Shown here: one piece after another, positions 55,550 through 64,000 of the stretch | Position numbering within the stretch: the first letter of the stretch is position 1 | How the letters are laid out: each line of letters opens with the position of its first letter | From: [Phialemoniopsis] sp. UDSM-2020 | Lineage: Eukaryota; Ascomycota; Sordariomycetes; Thyridiales; Thyridiaceae | Assembly (NCBI GenBank): GCA_018873225.1 | Contig: JAEILZ010000008.1 | Location: forward strand, 248,001-312,000 | Direction of reading: 5' to 3' | Length of the DNA: 64,000 bases | The notes under the pieces: model-generated | Told to the model about the DNA's origin: nothing | Database searches by the model: none | What the model saw: only the letters and a program-made list of their open reading frames with translations | Position numbers and translations under genes: made by a program

Positions 55550-56659
55550 ATGCCACAGTCTAGGCTTTTCGAGCCGGTCACCATCGGTGCATGTCACGTG
55601 AAACATCGCATGGGCATGTGCCCGTTGACTCGCTATCGAGCTGCGGACAACCACGTCCCACTGCCTAGTTTCATCGACTACTACAGCCAGCGAGCTTCTG
55701 TTCCGGGGACCTTTCTCATCTCAGAGGGAACATTCATTGCTCCAGAGCACGGCGGTTATGCCAACGCTCCCGGCGTTTACAACGAAGAGCAGATTACGGC
55801 CTGGCGCAAGGTGACAGACGCTGTCCATGCCAGAGGCTCATTCATATTCTGCCAATTGTGGGCCCTCGGGAGAACAGCAGACGCGGGGGTGGCTGAGCGG
55901 GAGGGCATCACCTGCAGGAGCTCCAGCAACATCCCAGTGGACCCTGAACGCCCAGTACCTCAACCTATGACAATTGAGGAGATTCAAGAGACCATCAGGC
56001 AGTATGCACAGGCAGCCCGCAATGCCATCAGCGCTGGCTTCGACGGGGTTGAGCTCCATGGTGCCAATGGGTACCTCATCGACCAGTTTCTCCAGGATAA
56101 GTGCAACGTGAGGGTTGATCAATATGGCGGCAGCGTTGAAAACAGATCTCGTTTTGCAGTAGAGGTTGTCAAAGCTGTTTGTGACGCAATTGGCCCTGAG
56201 CGAACCGGAATTCGATTCAGCCCCTGGAGCACTTACAATGCCATGCGCATGGAGAGTCCTGTCGAGCAATTCACGAACGTCATCGACCAGCTGAACGAAC
56301 TCGAGATTGCCTACGTCCATCTAGTCGAGTCACGCATTGCAGGAGCCGAGGATGTTAGTCAGCCGTTTGAGTCTCTAGACTTTGCGATCCAGGCGAGGAA
56401 GGGTGCCATTCTCGTCGCAGGCGGGCATACGCCAGCGACTGCACGAAAGCTTGTGGACGAAACCTACGCAAACAGGGAGATCGTTGTGATGTTTGGGCGA
56501 TACTTCATTTCGAACCCGGATCTCCCATTCCGCATCCAGCATGGTTTGGAGCTCACGAAATACAATCGCGCAACTTTCTACACCCCCAAAGCCATCATCG
56601 GCTACACTGATTATCCATTCAGTAACGATTTTCTCTCCGTCACTACTGGCTCTGGATAA
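55550..56659 (+). CDS. Old Yellow Enzyme-type NADH:flavin oxidoreductase
   Basis: Single exon of 369 aa, an FMN-dependent TIM barrel. Typical segments: LFEPVTIG and MCPLTRYRA near the N-terminus, EGTFI, FCQLWALGR, VELHGANGYLIDQFLQ with the His/Asn substrate-binding pair, DQYGGSVENRSRF, and GRYFISNPDLP at the end. These enzymes reduce the C=C bond of alpha,beta-unsaturated ketones and aldehydes with NAD(P)H. In this cluster an enone reduction before Baeyer-Villiger oxidation would make chemical sense. Intronless, unlike most neighbours. Confidence 0.93.
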   Translation: MPQSRLFEPVTIGACHVKHRMGMCPLTRYRAADNHVPLPSFIDYYSQRASVPGTFLISEGTFIAPEHGGYANAPGVYNEEQITAWRKVTDAVHARGSFIFCQLWALGRTADAGVAEREGITCRSSSNIPVDPERPVPQPMTIEEIQETIRQYAQAARNAISAGFDGVELHGANGYLIDQFLQDKCNVRVDQYGGSVENRSRFAVEVVKAVCDAIGPERTGIRFSPWSTYNAMRMESPVEQFTNVIDQLNELEIAYVHLVESRIAGAEDVSQPFESLDFAIQARKGAILVAGGHTPATARKLVDETYANREIVVMFGRYFISNPDLPFRIQHGLELTKYNRATFYTPKAIIGYTDYPFSNDFLSVTTGSG

Positions 56660-56825
56660 CGTCCATATACGGTCAGCTTGTCCAGATTAAAGGATCAGGA
56701 GTCAATCACAGATCCATGTGTGCAATCACATAACATTCAGGAGCTTTGTCCAATGATATGTAGTTTACCATCAATTCAACAAGCAAAACTTTCATTTCAT
56801 ATATGGGATGCCATTGTTGATTCGC

Positions 56826-57875
56826 CTATTCAAGATAACTAGGAACATCGACTCTTGTGTTGAAGTCTGTTGACTTCGCAAATGTCTCCCACTCCTGAAG
56901 AAGGGACAATGTGTCTTCACACTTGGCCCGCATAACTTGCAGTGCGTCAGAGCCAAGGGGGATACGAACGGGGAGTGCATCCTCGTCACCCGTGCGGTGC
57001 AGCGCCTTTTTCACGAGATCTACAATTCTCAGTGCGGCCAGTTCGGGATTGCCCGGTTGAGCGCCCTCCGTCGATTCGTGTCTCCTGGCCATTTGCATCT
57101 TGACTGGGCCATAGCAATCTTCCCCTTGACTCGGCTCTAATACACCTTGCTTTTTATGAGGATTCAAGATACCTGTCCGGAACTGTCCAATGACTAGGAT
57201 GTGAGCGCTGACGCCAAAGTGATTGACCTCCTTTGCAAGACATTCCACTGCCCCTGTAAGGTAACATCAGAGACGAGTTGCTTTTGACTTGAGAGCCTGA
57301 GTTTGAACACACCTTCGAGGGCAAACTTAGTAGCACTGTAAGGCCCTCCGGCCGCTACCCCATGCCACCCAGATATGCTTCCCATGAAAAAGACCGCACC
57401 GCTCCTTCTAGACCGAAAGTGTGGCAATATGGATCGTGTGAGGTTCAGGGGACCGAAAAAGTTCGTGTCGAATTGCGCTTGTATCTGCGCTTTCCTGTTG
57501 ACAAGTTTAGAGACTTTTCTTAGAGCAGGACACAGTCGCGAGAAAATCATCCACTCACTTGAACTCCTCCCACACTCCAGATAAGACATATCCAGCATTG
57601 TTCACGAGAACGTCTATGCGCCCGAAAAGATCGATAGCTTCTGATACCTTCTTGTCGAGACACTCTTGGGGAGCTGTGACGTCCAACTCTATCATCTTTA
57701 CGCTGGCTATGTCCATGCAATACTTCAGGTCGCTAAGTCGACGAGCTGTGGCGATGACCTTGTGTCCGTGCGCAGAGGCAGCCATGACAAGCTCGCGTCC
57801 GAAGCCGGAAGAGCATCCGGTAATCAACCACACACAGTCATTATCACGACCAAAGAATTGAGTATCAGGCGACAT
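56826..57875 (-). CDS. Short-chain dehydrogenase, 17beta-HSD-like
   Basis: Three exons (57875-57559, 57494-57313, 57253-56826) give 308 aa. Cofactor loop TGCSSGFG, LDVTA, NNAGY, the Ser in GSISG, and YSATKFALEG with the catalytic Tyr/Lys. The long C-terminal tail (about 120 residues after YxxxK) is typical of the fungal group that resembles 17beta-hydroxysteroid and retinol dehydrogenases. TAR near the end of beta 2 suggests NADP use. The substrate is unknown. The promoter, at 57876-58203, holds a widely spaced CGGGATT pair. Confidence 0.9.
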
Positions 57876-58203
57876 GAGGGATTGCTTGACTTCCAAAGTG
57901 TCAAGTGAGGCAGCCCTTACGAGTGAGATGGGTCAAGAACACGAGTGTTGAAGACTGAGGGGGATACATTCGAAATCGTTAGCCGCATTCCAGTGCGCCG
58001 CGCTGGACAAAGTAGTGTGAAGGGAGCAAGGAGGGCGGTTAGCAGACGAGCTAGCTTAGTGCCTAGTAATCCCGCGCACGAAAGGCGGGATTGTTTCCCC
58101 GTGTTGTCCCCACTCATGCGGGTATGTGGTGACGATACGTCTACTTCTCGGCCGAACTTGGATACGAATCTAGACCCAAGGAGAAAAAGACTTGTTTTAG
58201 AGC
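57876..58203. promoter_or_regulatory. Promoter region of the SDR gene at 57875
   Basis: No gene. It lies between the 5' end of one SDR and the 3' end of the next. It has the spaced motif pair at 58068-58092 but no TGASTCA. Confidence 0.5.
58068..58092. promoter_or_regulatory. Spaced everted operator candidate AATCCCG-N11-CGGGATT
   Basis: Both arms are perfect but separated by 11 nt, a spacing within the range used by Zn2Cys6 dimers. It lies 193-217 nt upstream of the SDR start at 57875. Confidence 0.55.
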
Positions 58204-59133
58204 CTAACTACGTGAGATGAGGTTGCCTCGCTGACGATCAAGGCTAGCAGCTTCACAGACCTGTCTCATGCCATCGTTGATGTATTCCACCTGGTCTCTG
58301 AAGTAGATATCTTTCCCAAAGACCTCGACTGCCAGACCAAAGTCCGTTCCGCGAGAAACCCCACGGCCTCGGGCGTCTTCCATGGCACCGCCCCGAAGGA
58401 CCATTCTAACAGTAGACACAATTGTTCCAACTGGTGTCATGTATTCGCTAGGGAAGCTGTCCCAGTAGTTGGAACTGAGCAAACTAGTGCGTGCTGGACC
58501 TGGGCAAATGGCATTTATTCGAATTCCCTCTTGGTAAAATGGCAAGGCGACGGACCGGACGAAGCCAAGAACTCCGAATTTCGATGCTGTATACACAGGG
58601 TTGAACTCTTGAGCATACTGATAGAGCGATTAGTTGGGTGAGAGGCTGAAGTGGCACAAATGACAGGGGCAAGGAGTCCCAAGTACACATACCATACTCG
58701 CAATACTTGCGGTGACCACAATAGCTTGACCGTCGAGTGGTTTAGCGCGGAAATAATGATATGCCAGATAGCAGGTGTTGATGGCGGCGACAAGGTTAAT
58801 TTCGATGCCACGCTGCGTAGGAGGCGGCGGCGGGAGCGACGAGGCGTTTGCGTAGAAGTTGTCCACATCAGCAACACCCGCATTCGCATAGACAAAATCG
58901 ATGCTACCCCGAGCCTTGAAGACAAGATCAAAGGCACCAGCGAGGGAGTCCCAGAAGGTCACGTCGACTTGAACAAAGCGAAATTCTGGGTGTGCTTCAA
59001 CGACTTCCTCCCCTGCTTTCGAGTTGCGGTCCAGAAGATACACAATCCAATCATCTGACAACAGGGACAACGCCACTGCTAACCCCATGCCCGAAGCACC
59101 CCCAGTCACGACTGCTGTAGGTTGGTGCGCCAT
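58204..59133 (-). CDS. Short-chain dehydrogenase, 15-PGDH-like
   Basis: Two exons (59133-58693 and 58617-58204) give 284 aa. Motifs: VTGGASGMG, LLDRN at the end of beta 2 (Asp favours NAD), VDVT, YANAGV replacing NNAG, the Ser in TASIAS, YTASKFGVLG for the Tyr/Lys pair, and ICPGPARTSL. It resembles fungal relatives of 15-hydroxyprostaglandin dehydrogenase, which oxidise secondary alcohols. It is divergent from the EthD gene, with TGACTCA at 59144-59150 directly upstream of its start. Confidence 0.9.
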
Positions 59134-59654
59134 GCTGTAGCCTTGACTCAGATGAAGAGGATTGCCTCGCAAGCCAGGCGATGTTCTACACATGTCGACG
59201 GAATCACAGCTGACATAAATGTTTGCTCCTCCCCTGCTTCGGTACCTTTAATCAAGGCCAGGGAATTTATCTCTACATCTCCGTCAACCATCCCCGGAAA
59301 CCCACAAGAAACGAACAAGCATGTACGGGGACAATCCGCAATCCTCAACCCCACAAACCCCGCACTCTCTCAGGTGTGACATGAGGCCAGTGGAGTCGAC
59401 GGAATTGTCAAATTCCATACTTGAGACCACATTTCAGATCATTTATTGCCACCACTGGGAATATTGACCCTGAGTCATGACTTAGCTAGAGAAACCGGGC
59501 GCCATTCCTACCGATTTTCGCGGGGGTTTGTCAGAAAAGATAAGTATCTCAATTAGAGTCCCCTCTTGGAACGAGCTCAAACATTCCACTAGCAAAGGGT
59601 GGACGAGCAAGCAAGCAAACCTTCCGTGGTAATCTCCGTTAGAAATCATCAATC
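59134..59654. promoter_or_regulatory. Divergent promoter (SDR / EthD)
   Basis: No gene. It holds TGACTCA at 59144-59150 and the longer TGAGTCATGACT at 59471-59482. No CGGGATT site. Confidence 0.6.
59471..59482. promoter_or_regulatory. bZIP site candidate TGAGTCATGACT
   Basis: Matches the 50530 element in 11 of 12 positions. It lies 173 nt upstream of the EthD start. Confidence 0.55.
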
Positions 59655-60186
59655 ATGCCGTGGGAACAGATTGAACACAAATTCACACATCCGCAACTTG
59701 ATTACAGTTCAACACCCAACTTCCAACCTTGTATCAAGGTCTCTGTCTTTTTCAAAAAGCTAGAATCGATCGACCACGACACCTTTTTCGGCCATTGGCA
59801 GACTGTCCATGCTGATCTGGCCGTCGCCACTAGAGACTTTCGCGGCAACATCGTTCGATATGCACAGGTAGTGTACAAACCAGCGACGTTCTTCTCTGTA
59901 CCAATGTAATGACAAGTGATAGCACCATCAAACCCCGGAGATGAAAGAGAGAGCACGCAGTCTTGGTAAAAATGTCCTGGACTACGACGGCTGTGCCCAA
60001 CTTTGGGTCAGAACATGGGATGATTGGCTGGCCTTTTACAACAGTGAGGAATACGCTGCAGCACTGAGCGATGACTGCCACCGGTTCATGACTCTTCCAA
60101 TGACATATATGGTCGGCTACGAGAACCTCGTTGTTGGTGATGCCTCGCAAGCTATGGGAGGTAAAGACGGAATCCTGTTGAAGTAG
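59655..60186 (+). CDS. EthD-domain protein
   Basis: Two exons (59655-59867 and 59923-60186) give 158 aa. The ferredoxin-like alpha+beta barrel is recognised from VSVFFKKLESIDHDTFFGHWQ in the N-terminal half and the later WVRTWDDWLAFYNSEEY and FMTLPMTYMVGYENLVV strand. EthD proteins occur in fungal aromatic and polyketide pathways (some act as decarboxylases, dehydratases or cyclases) and in bacterial ether degradation. The substrate is not readable. It is the rightmost gene of the cluster. Confidence 0.85.
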
Positions 60187-61089
60187 GCTACATGGCGTTA
60201 TGCCAGAAACGAATTGGCGAGGCAAGGTCGGACAGCCATAAGGCAAGTGGCCATTTGTTGCGGCCCATTGTCACGTTCAGCCGTACTGAGAGAACAGTTC
60301 AAGTATATGGAAGACTGTAGTCTTAATCTAAGAATGCGCTTTGCAGGCTTTTCCTGCCGAGGAAGCTACAGATGTTATTCTCTGGCCTAATGCACTAGTC
60401 TCGATCTTGCAAACAGCCACACCACATACGTGTCTTATTGACTTTAGGCGGCGTGATGCTTTGTGCTATCCACATTTCGGGCATCTAGGATGGACAATTC
60501 CACTAGTGTCATCAGACGCTACAAGCATCTAGACAGACAGCTATGTATATGGAATGATGATAAGGTGTCTTATTTGCATCAACTGCATGACTTATGAGTC
60601 TGGTCGCTTGATAGCCGAGTGCAGCATGTCAGCATCCTGATCACCAGCTATATCCAAGACTACCATCATGGTAGAGATTGACATGTCGCTTGCAAGGAGG
60701 AAACACATGCGACTAAAAGTTGCACTCGACGAATACTGGAAACTCTGGCTCACCGATTTAACGTGCGATTAACCAGTAGTATCGGCATCTCCAATCCTTG
60801 CAGCCGGGTCAAAAGTGTACACGATATCATTCTAATATGTAAGGCAATCTCAGTATCGTATACACCTTCGAGTCCAGCTAACTTAACGTCATACCCAGAA
60901 ATAAGGATTCCAGCTTGACAGTGCAGTGTCTAAACTAATCCAGTAGCACCAAACTCCAAATCAACAATGACTCAGTCTTCATTGTCAGAGCACAGAGTGG
61001 ACGTGAACATCTGCGGCGTTCGTCTCATTAAACCAGCCCTGAGAGTCACTATGCGAGCAGAGAAGCATTTCAGGACCTATGCCAAGTAA
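60187..61089. other. Intergenic right of the cluster
   Basis: About 900 nt without a supportable gene; an open frame at 60341-60532 is featureless. Neither cluster motif is present. It ends at the stop codon of the NLR gene. Confidence 0.5.
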
Positions 61090-64000
61090 CTAAGAGCATG
61101 ACAGAGGCTTCATCCAAGCGGTATCAGCAGCAGGGCCGCCAGTCCAGTGCCATAGATCTTCCGGTCGGACCCAGTCGAGGTTTTCTTCCCGAAACAGCTC
61201 TCGCAGCTGCTGGAAGTTTCTATCTCGCATAAGCTGCAAGGACTGTTCTGCGAGCTGCAGCAAGCGGGGCGGATCCGGTTCATGGCCGCCGGTGTCCCAT
61301 ATCTGCCGCCTGCTTCCGCGCCGCGCCACGTCCGCATCACAGCTATTGCTTTGCACGATGTAGTCAAAGTTGGCTGCGGCTTGCTTCTCATCACCAGAGC
61401 GACCTCGGCATCTGAGCATTGCCGCCAAGTCCAGTAGGATCCACAGTAAAGCCCTGTTGTATCGGCATCTGTCTGTTGAAATGACTAGTCCCTGCAACAA
61501 GTCGATAGCAGCGTCCTGGTGCCCTCCATCGTAGAGCAGCATCGCTTTCAGGTGTGTGACTTGACACACTCGGTCGAAAAAGCGACCCACGTCGGCTTCC
61601 TGATCCAACTCGCGCAGGATGCTTTCAGCGACGTCCGGTTGCTCGAAGTCTCGGTAGGCTACTGCGCGGGCGATAGCCCAATCCATGACCCATATGCTAG
61701 TAAGAGGGATCTGCCGACGGCGCGTCTCATAAGCCTTGTTGAGATTTGACAGACTAACAGTCTTTTCTCCCCGCTTACGCTGGACATCCCCCATCGAATA
61801 TTGCGCTGACGCCGCGAAAAGATCGTCTTCTCCGTACTCCCCCTTCCTCTTGTCATACACATCTTGTACAATGATGAACGCCTCATCAATGTTACCAGTC
61901 TCAATCAACGGATAGCTGTACCAAAGTCGTGCAGCCAGATAATCCGAGTTGTGCGGCTCTTCAAGAAGGCCTTGAAGTCCCTCTGCAGCAGTTTGCTCAG
62001 TTGCGGCCGCCTCCGCATAGTCGTTCATATAAAGATCTGTCTCTCCCTTGGCGATTAAGGTCTTGAAGTACTCGACATCGCGGCCTGTGACATTTTCCAT
62101 TATTGCGATAATTTCTCGGTATTGCATGTTGGCTTCCCAGTAATTGCCCCGGAATGAATACGCCAGCGCAAGTTGCTTCTTGGCCCTAAGCGTCAGAGGA
62201 TGATTTGCCCCGAGGGTTACGGTAAGCCCCTTCACGACCGCTTCACGTATAGGTAGAGCCTTTTCTGTCATACCCACCGCCGTGAGGTACATATCTAGAC
62301 GTATTTGAGCTAGCCATTGTAGTACCTTGTCCATTTCGTTGTCCTCCTTGTATGCGTTACTGAGCTTCGTGTACACTGTTTCGAGATAGTCGTCAACTGA
62401 AATTTGTGACCTTTTCTCTCCAGGGAGGGATTGCACCCAGTTGAGAAGGTCTCGCCTTGTGATAATCACTAGGTTCATCTCCCCTTCGCGGTCAGTCGAG
62501 TATTCGGTCCAGAATGCGAATTGTACAGTATGGAGCAATTCGTCTGCGAGCTGAAGCAGTTCCTCGGTCGGCGTGGACACACGAACTAGATGACGTGCCC
62601 AGTGCTTTGCCGCGTACTCGAGGGATATACCTTTGGAGACATTGACTTCGACTAGGGTCGTGGATGTTCCCAATGTTCGATGGAGATAACGACCGATCCT
62701 TTGCTTCGAACCATATTGCTCTTCGAGAAGGCACCGAACGCAGGCCTCGGCCAGTTGTGCATGGCATTCGCTTGCCATCATCTGGGTGGTATATTGCTCT
62801 TCGAAGCCAAACGATCGAAGTGAGTTCATGAAGTAGTCGATCATTGACGAATGTGCAAAGGCGACCCTGTGTCCTTCGACCGAGAGCAATGGACCGCAGG
62901 CCCGGACGATCGTATCGTCAGGATCGTAGTCCTCGGTGCCAATGATTCGCGACAGTTCGGCCAATGATAGCGGTTCAACAGCCACGCTCAAGAGAACCAG
63001 GATCTTTTGGAATAGCTTGATCTCATATGGTGTCATCCGACTGATCCTTCCGCCGATATCTTCGTCGTACAGCGCTCGAAGTTCCGCGGGACATTTAAGA
63101 GCGTACAAGTTGTGCAGATAGCTTCCATTTGGCGAAGGTCGACTCAAGGAGATTATCGTCCACCGCACAAACAAAAAGTTCTCTTTGGCTTCACGGCATA
63201 CATGATCAATTGTCTCGTGCCTGTGTGCTTTCGGAAGCTGATGGCTGTCGAACAAATGTGACGCATAAAGCTTCACGTCCCCGGCCACCAGATCCGCTGT
63301 AATGGTAATTTGAAACCTGTGGGTGGCCGGAAAATATGCCGGGAATTGAGCCTGTGTTCGAGCCAGAACCAAGACCCTGACATGATGCGACTGACAAAGC
63401 TCGGCTATCTTTGCGTGGAATTCAGTGGCGGTGTGCGATCCCTGCTTGTAGAAGCACCTGTCATCCGCTCCATGTACGATCAGGTAACGTTCAGACGAGG
63501 GTCTGAGCGCGAGAAGCTCGAGGCAGACAGCCCACAGATGATGTAATGGACAGCTAACAATTTGCGAATATTTCGATCGCAGATCGACAAGCTCTCCGAT
63601 GATTTTGCTGTATACTATCTGGGGTGTACAAGAAGGGTAGAGAAGCTGATTTATTAGGGAGATCACCAAGCTGTAAGGTGGAGGCAGGTTCGTCCCCCCT
63701 GCAACGAAGTTGCTTTGCAGCTGGCATAGAAGCACTGATTGTCTTGTCTGCGATCTCAATTTATCGAGAGCTGATATAGCAAGGACAGATTTTCCAGAAC
63801 CTAAAGGGAGATCGATCAGCTTTCCATGACAATTCACGACTATACAGTGTAATACATACCGGAGATGCCTTGGATGTGAAGAATACCGGGGCTTTCGCCA
63901 CTGGACCAAGTCCGAAACTGCGAATGTTCGAATAGCCAGTCACAAGTCCCTCTAATTGGCGAACGGCCCGTGCCATCAGTGTGAAGGGCTTGTTGAGGGC
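61090..64000 (-). CDS. NACHT-TPR NOD-like receptor, 5' end outside the window
   Basis: Exons 64000-63860 (partial) and 63800-61090, with a 59-nt intron; at least 949 codons are visible. The first exon reads CDWLFEHSQFRTW and then GILHIQGISG; with the intron removed it completes the Walker A loop GISGSGKS. Walker B is YLIVHGADD. The NACHT/winged-helix region continues to about residue 400, with helix LSLAELSRIIG and FAHSSMIDYF. The C-terminal half has tetratricopeptide-like repeats (for example AxxLRxxLALAYSFRGNYWEA and similar 34-42-residue units). Fungal STAND proteins of this kind act in non-self recognition and programmed cell death. The N-terminal effector domain lies outside the window. 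Confidence 0.9.

Noticed and set aside
22782..60186. Secondary-metabolite biosynthetic cluster
   Set aside because: No PKS, NRPS, terpene synthase, DMATS or RiPP core was found; the enzymes and carriers fit catabolism better.

Overview
The window is nuclear DNA of a filamentous ascomycete (Pezizomycotina, most likely Sordariomycetes). The evidence is short GT-AG introns of about 50-75 nt with CTAAC/CTGAC-like branch sites, HET-domain and NACHT-type NLR genes, Zn2Cys6 regulators and the overall gene density. I rebuilt 29 protein-coding genes. For nearly all of the spliced ones the exons add up to a whole number of codons, which supports the joins. I saw no rRNA gene, no convincing tRNA, no CRISPR array and no intact transposon.

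Layout. 0.5-7.4 kb: a cysteine-rich repeat protein, a small membrane protein, a secreted CE12 esterase, a GNAT acetyltransferase, FAD synthase and a metallophosphoesterase, bracketed by a 99-bp inverted repeat (61-159 and 7668-7766). 7.8-15.5 kb: a large ankyrin / membrane-segment / zinc-finger protein in four exons, a small membrane protein and a HET-domain protein. 16.6-22.5 kb: a short-chain dehydrogenase, an MFS transporter of the allantoate-permease type and a secreted GH79 glycosidase.

22.8-60.2 kb is the core of the window: 18 contiguous genes that look like a catabolic (nutrient-use) cluster. There is no PKS, NRPS, terpene synthase or prenyltransferase. The left half (22.8-44.3 kb) holds an AtuA/DUF1446 protein, an MFS carrier, a succinate-semialdehyde-type ALDH, a Baeyer-Villiger monooxygenase, a Zn2Cys6 regulator, a hotdog thioesterase, a second Zn2Cys6 regulator, a metallo-beta-lactamase-fold hydrolase, a zinc ADH and an acyl-CoA synthetase. 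The right half (44.9-60.2 kb) holds two sugar-porter-family carriers, another zinc ADH, a bZIP-DUF3425 regulator, an ALDH, an Old Yellow Enzyme, two SDRs and an EthD-domain protein, mostly as divergent pairs. The enzyme set suggests uptake of a cyclic ketone, terpenoid or aromatic-like compound, reduction and oxidation by OYE/SDR/ADH/ALDH, Baeyer-Villiger ring opening to a lactone or ester, hydrolysis, CoA activation and further breakdown. The substrate is not visible from sequence.

Two promoter motifs follow this organisation. A CGGGATT/AATCCCG palindrome recurs in the intergenic regions of the left half and in two regions of the right half. A TGASTCATGAC element occurs once in each divergent promoter of the right half, where the bZIP gene lies. 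I read these as probable operators of the resident Zn2Cys6 and bZIP factors. 61.1-64.0 kb: a NACHT-TPR NLR gene on the minus strand that runs off the right edge.
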